Shown piece after piece: positions 5,566 to 7,398 of a stretch of 7,398 bases of DNA. The DNA comes from an uncultured Cytophagaceae bacterium (GTDB taxonomy: Bacteria; Bacteroidota; Bacteroidia; Cytophagales; Spirosomataceae). Below the pieces are notes generated by a model. It did not search any database. It saw only the letters and a list, made by a program, of their open reading frames with translations, and was not told the origin of the DNA. The stretch spans positions 1 through 7,398 of the forward strand of contig CAILUB010000104.1 in assembly GCA_903837305.1 (NCBI GenBank). The letters are read 5' to 3'. Position numbers and translations under genes: made by a program. Each line of letters begins with the position of its first letter. Position 1 is the first letter of the stretch.

Positions 5566-7398
5566 TTAGAAATCGACTCGAATACTCAGAATGGGAATAA
5601 GTGGAAGCGCATACCGGTAGGTAAGCGCTTTTGCATTGGAGTCATATCTTTCTTCGATGACATTAGCGATGTCCAAGATATTTTGGAGGTCTGCTCTGAT
5701 GGTCCAGGTATGTTTGGCCCGGTTTAGTTTATAGGCTATGGAAAGATCTAGTCTTTGGAAGGTAGGATATTGCGCTTGCATCAGTTGATTAGAAGTTAAA
5801 ACGGTCGTATTTCTTTTAATGGATTCCGTTAAATTGATAGGTGTATACCGATTACCTCCTCTAATTAAATACCTCAAATTCACCGAAAATTTCTGGCGAA
5901 AATCTTTTCCAATTAACACATTGGCTGCGTAGTTATTATTGAATTGCGTATTATACCAAACGTTTTTTTTCGCCTGGTATTTAGTGTCAAATACAGACGC
6001 CGTCATTAAATAGTAAAAATCATTGCTTAAAAATCGCTCGAGGGTCAATTCAATACCTTTTTTTTCCCCTATTCCACTATTTTCTAACACTTGGGTAGGA
6101 ATCCCAGAACTATAATTTAATAAGGAAAAAGGGCTGTTTCTGTTAGAATCGACGGGTGCTTGATTGATATTCTGTACATAGGCTTCAAGTTTAAGGCGCG
6201 TATTATCCCCAATTCTTTGATCAAAAGAAACAACCTGGTGAAGTGATACAGCTGGCTTAATGTTCAAATTAGGCTGGTTAGAGGTTTGCCCTGTGTATCT
6301 TTTATAGAAGTACAAGGAAAGGGGATCTAATCGAGAATGTACACCCAAGCCGAGTCCAAGACGGCCCCCTGATTTAGTTTCCCATAAAACAGATAGCCGG
6401 GGTTCCCAACCTTGGGCCTTGTTTAGCTCAAATTCATAGCGGTGAATCCCAGCCGTCATGCTCAATTGCGAGGTCCATTTTTTATGAAATTGAATATATT
6501 GCTGCCAATAAAACGTATGGTCCTTTTCGTTTAAGTAAATGAGTTTATTCCGGAATTCGTACAGATTATACCCTAATTGACTCGCATTAACCCCTATTTT
6601 AAGTTGTGCGGTGGAGTTAAATCGATGTAAATAATAGGAATTAAGGCGCCAGGTAGGGTATTGGTAGGTTTGCTCTCGCGTGGTTACCGACTTGGTCTCC
6701 TGAATGATTTCTGTGGATTCAGTCGTGTAGGCCAAAACCGTTTTTATGTGTCCACTCTTAACCGGTAGTTTATGCGATAATCCGCCTACGACTACCTGGC
6801 TATTGGTAAAATCACTCGTGGTCGTTTTAATATCTTCTGTATTATTTGCCCCCGCTATTCCCCATAAGGTGAAGGTGCCTGATTTTTTTGTGGGTAGTTC
6901 AATTAAGTAATTTAAATCCCGGTAGGCCGGTTTGAAATTCCCGGTATTGATATTGACTAAACCGGATTTAAGTAATATCTCCAAAGTAGAATACCGCAAA
7001 CCTACTCGATAGGAGCCCCCTTTATTACCCAATGGACCCTCCCCAGCTACGTCTAAACCGACAACTGAAAGTGTGGTCATCCATTCTTTCTTTTGGTTAT
7101 TCCCCCTTCGTAAACTCAAATCAAAAACACCCGATGAGGCGTTCCCGTATTCAGCTGGGAATGCGCCAGACATAAAGTCTGAATTAGCTAAACTCGTCGA
7201 ATTAATCATCGAAATGATGCCACTTGTCGAACCTTGGCCGTCACCGAAATGGTTTGGATTAGGGATTTCAATTCCTTCCATTCGCCACAATAAGCCTTTG
7301 GGTGAATTGCCTCGAATGATGATTTCATTGTTTTGATCTGAGCCTGCATTTGTGACGCCCGCAAAATTTAGGGCCATTCTTGCAGGATCTTGAAATCC
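5566..7398 (-). CDS. TonB-dependent outer-membrane receptor, C-terminal 610 residues (5' end beyond window)
   Basis: The protein is a plug-and-barrel receptor that takes up a ligand across the outer membrane with energy from TonB-ExbBD. The frame stays open to base 7398 (GFQDPAR precedes the internal Met at 7375-7377), so that Met is not the start; signal peptide, any carboxypeptidase-regulatory-like N-domain, TonB box and part of the plug are outside. Counting from that Met, plug features are NEIIIRGNSPKGLLWRMEG (17-35), IEIPNPNHFG (36-45) and AEYGNASSGVFDLSLRRGN (75-93). From about 100 on, the sequence is alternating beta strands rich in aromatics, ending in SIRVDF, with the C-terminal Phe expected for barrel assembly. 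The ending RADLQNILDIANVIEERYD (563-581) is also typical. It lacks SusC hallmarks in the plug, and no SusD-like gene follows, since leuS lies downstream in the opposite direction. The substrate cannot be told. Two A8 runs and one A7 run occur in the coding strand. Confidence 0.93.
   Translation of the reverse strand, partial: GFQDPARMALNFAGVTNAGSDQNNEIIIRGNSPKGLLWRMEGIEIPNPNHFGDGQGSTSGIISMINSTSLANSDFMSGAFPAEYGNASSGVFDLSLRRGNNQKKEWMTTLSVVGLDVAGEGPLGNKGGSYRVGLRYSTLEILLKSGLVNINTGNFKPAYRDLNYLIELPTKKSGTFTLWGIAGANNTEDIKTTTSDFTNSQVVVGGLSHKLPVKSGHIKTVLAYTTESTEIIQETKSVTTREQTYQYPTWRLNSYYLHRFNSTAQLKIGVNASQLGYNLYEFRNKLIYLNEKDHTFYWQQYIQFHKKWTSQLSMTAGIHRYEFELNKAQGWEPRLSVLWETKSGGRLGLGLGVHSRLDPLSLYFYKRYTGQTSNQPNLNIKPAVSLHQVVSFDQRIGDNTRLKLEAYVQNINQAPVDSNRNSPFSLLNYSSGIPTQVLENSGIGEKKGIELTLERFLSNDFYYLMTASVFDTKYQAKKNVWYNTQFNNNYAANVLIGKDFRQKFSVNLRYLIRGGNRYTPINLTESIKRNTTVLTSNQLMQAQYPTFQRLDLSIAYKLNRAKHTWTIRADLQNILDIANVIEERYDSNAKALTYRYALPLIPILSIRVDF
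5605..5632 (+). terminator. Candidate intrinsic terminator of leuS, inside the receptor coding sequence
   Basis: AAGCGC (5605-5610) pairs with GCGCTT (5625-5630); inside, after an A-A mismatch, TACC (5612-5615) pairs with GGTA (5620-5623) around a GGTA loop. The 3' arm runs into TTTT (5629-5632). It begins 41 bases after the leuS stop codon. The T-run exists only when read on the plus strand, so it fits termination of leuS rather than of the receptor. The T-run is short, which lowers confidence. Confidence 0.5.

Noticed and set aside
7375..7377. ATG as the start of the receptor gene
   Set aside because: The frame continues upstream to the window edge with plausible plug sequence, and starting here would leave no signal peptide and cut the plug domain.
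1..7398. A new defence, mobile or biosynthetic system
   Set aside because: Every long open frame is a recognised household, transporter or receptor gene, gaps are short, and no repeats, integrase, toxin or nuclease motifs were found.

Overview
The window looks like ordinary chromosomal DNA of a member of the Bacteroidota, plausibly a Cytophagales- or Sphingobacteriia-like lineage; genus cannot be fixed from the sequence. The evidence is a long leucyl-tRNA synthetase with inserts I associate with Bacteroidota, a large TonB-dependent outer-membrane receptor, promoter-like TAnnTTTG (-7) boxes of the Bacteroidota sigma factor type, near absence of Shine-Dalgarno sequences, and an AT-leaning composition.

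Layout. Positions 1-315 (minus) hold the first 105 codons of ahcY (S-adenosylhomocysteine hydrolase), which runs off the left edge. Positions 368-1666 (minus) hold a complete murF, the last cytoplasmic ligase of the peptidoglycan precursor pathway. Positions 1697-2629 (minus) hold a TauE/SafE-family membrane transporter, 30 bases upstream of murF. These three genes all point left; the transporter and murF may be co-transcribed, while ahcY appears to have its own promoter at the end of murF. A 118-base divergent intergenic region (2630-2747) carries promoter-like boxes for the transporter and leuS and an interrupted inverted repeat. Positions 2748-5564 (plus) hold a complete leuS. Positions 5566-7398 (minus) hold the C-terminal 610 codons of a TonB-dependent receptor whose start lies beyond the right edge. 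leuS and the receptor converge with one base between their stop codons, and a good hairpin followed by TTTT, oriented to stop leuS transcription, lies inside the receptor's coding sequence.

The genes do not form one pathway: methyl-cycle recycling, cell-wall synthesis, translation, anion or sulfur-compound export and outer-membrane uptake are side by side. No gene-free stretch exceeds 120 bases. I saw no RNA gene, CRISPR array, mobile element or defence system, and nothing I would call a new biological system. The points most worth checking are the leuS/receptor convergence, the divergent control region, adenine tracts in the receptor, and sequence departures in the LeuRS editing and cysteine sites.
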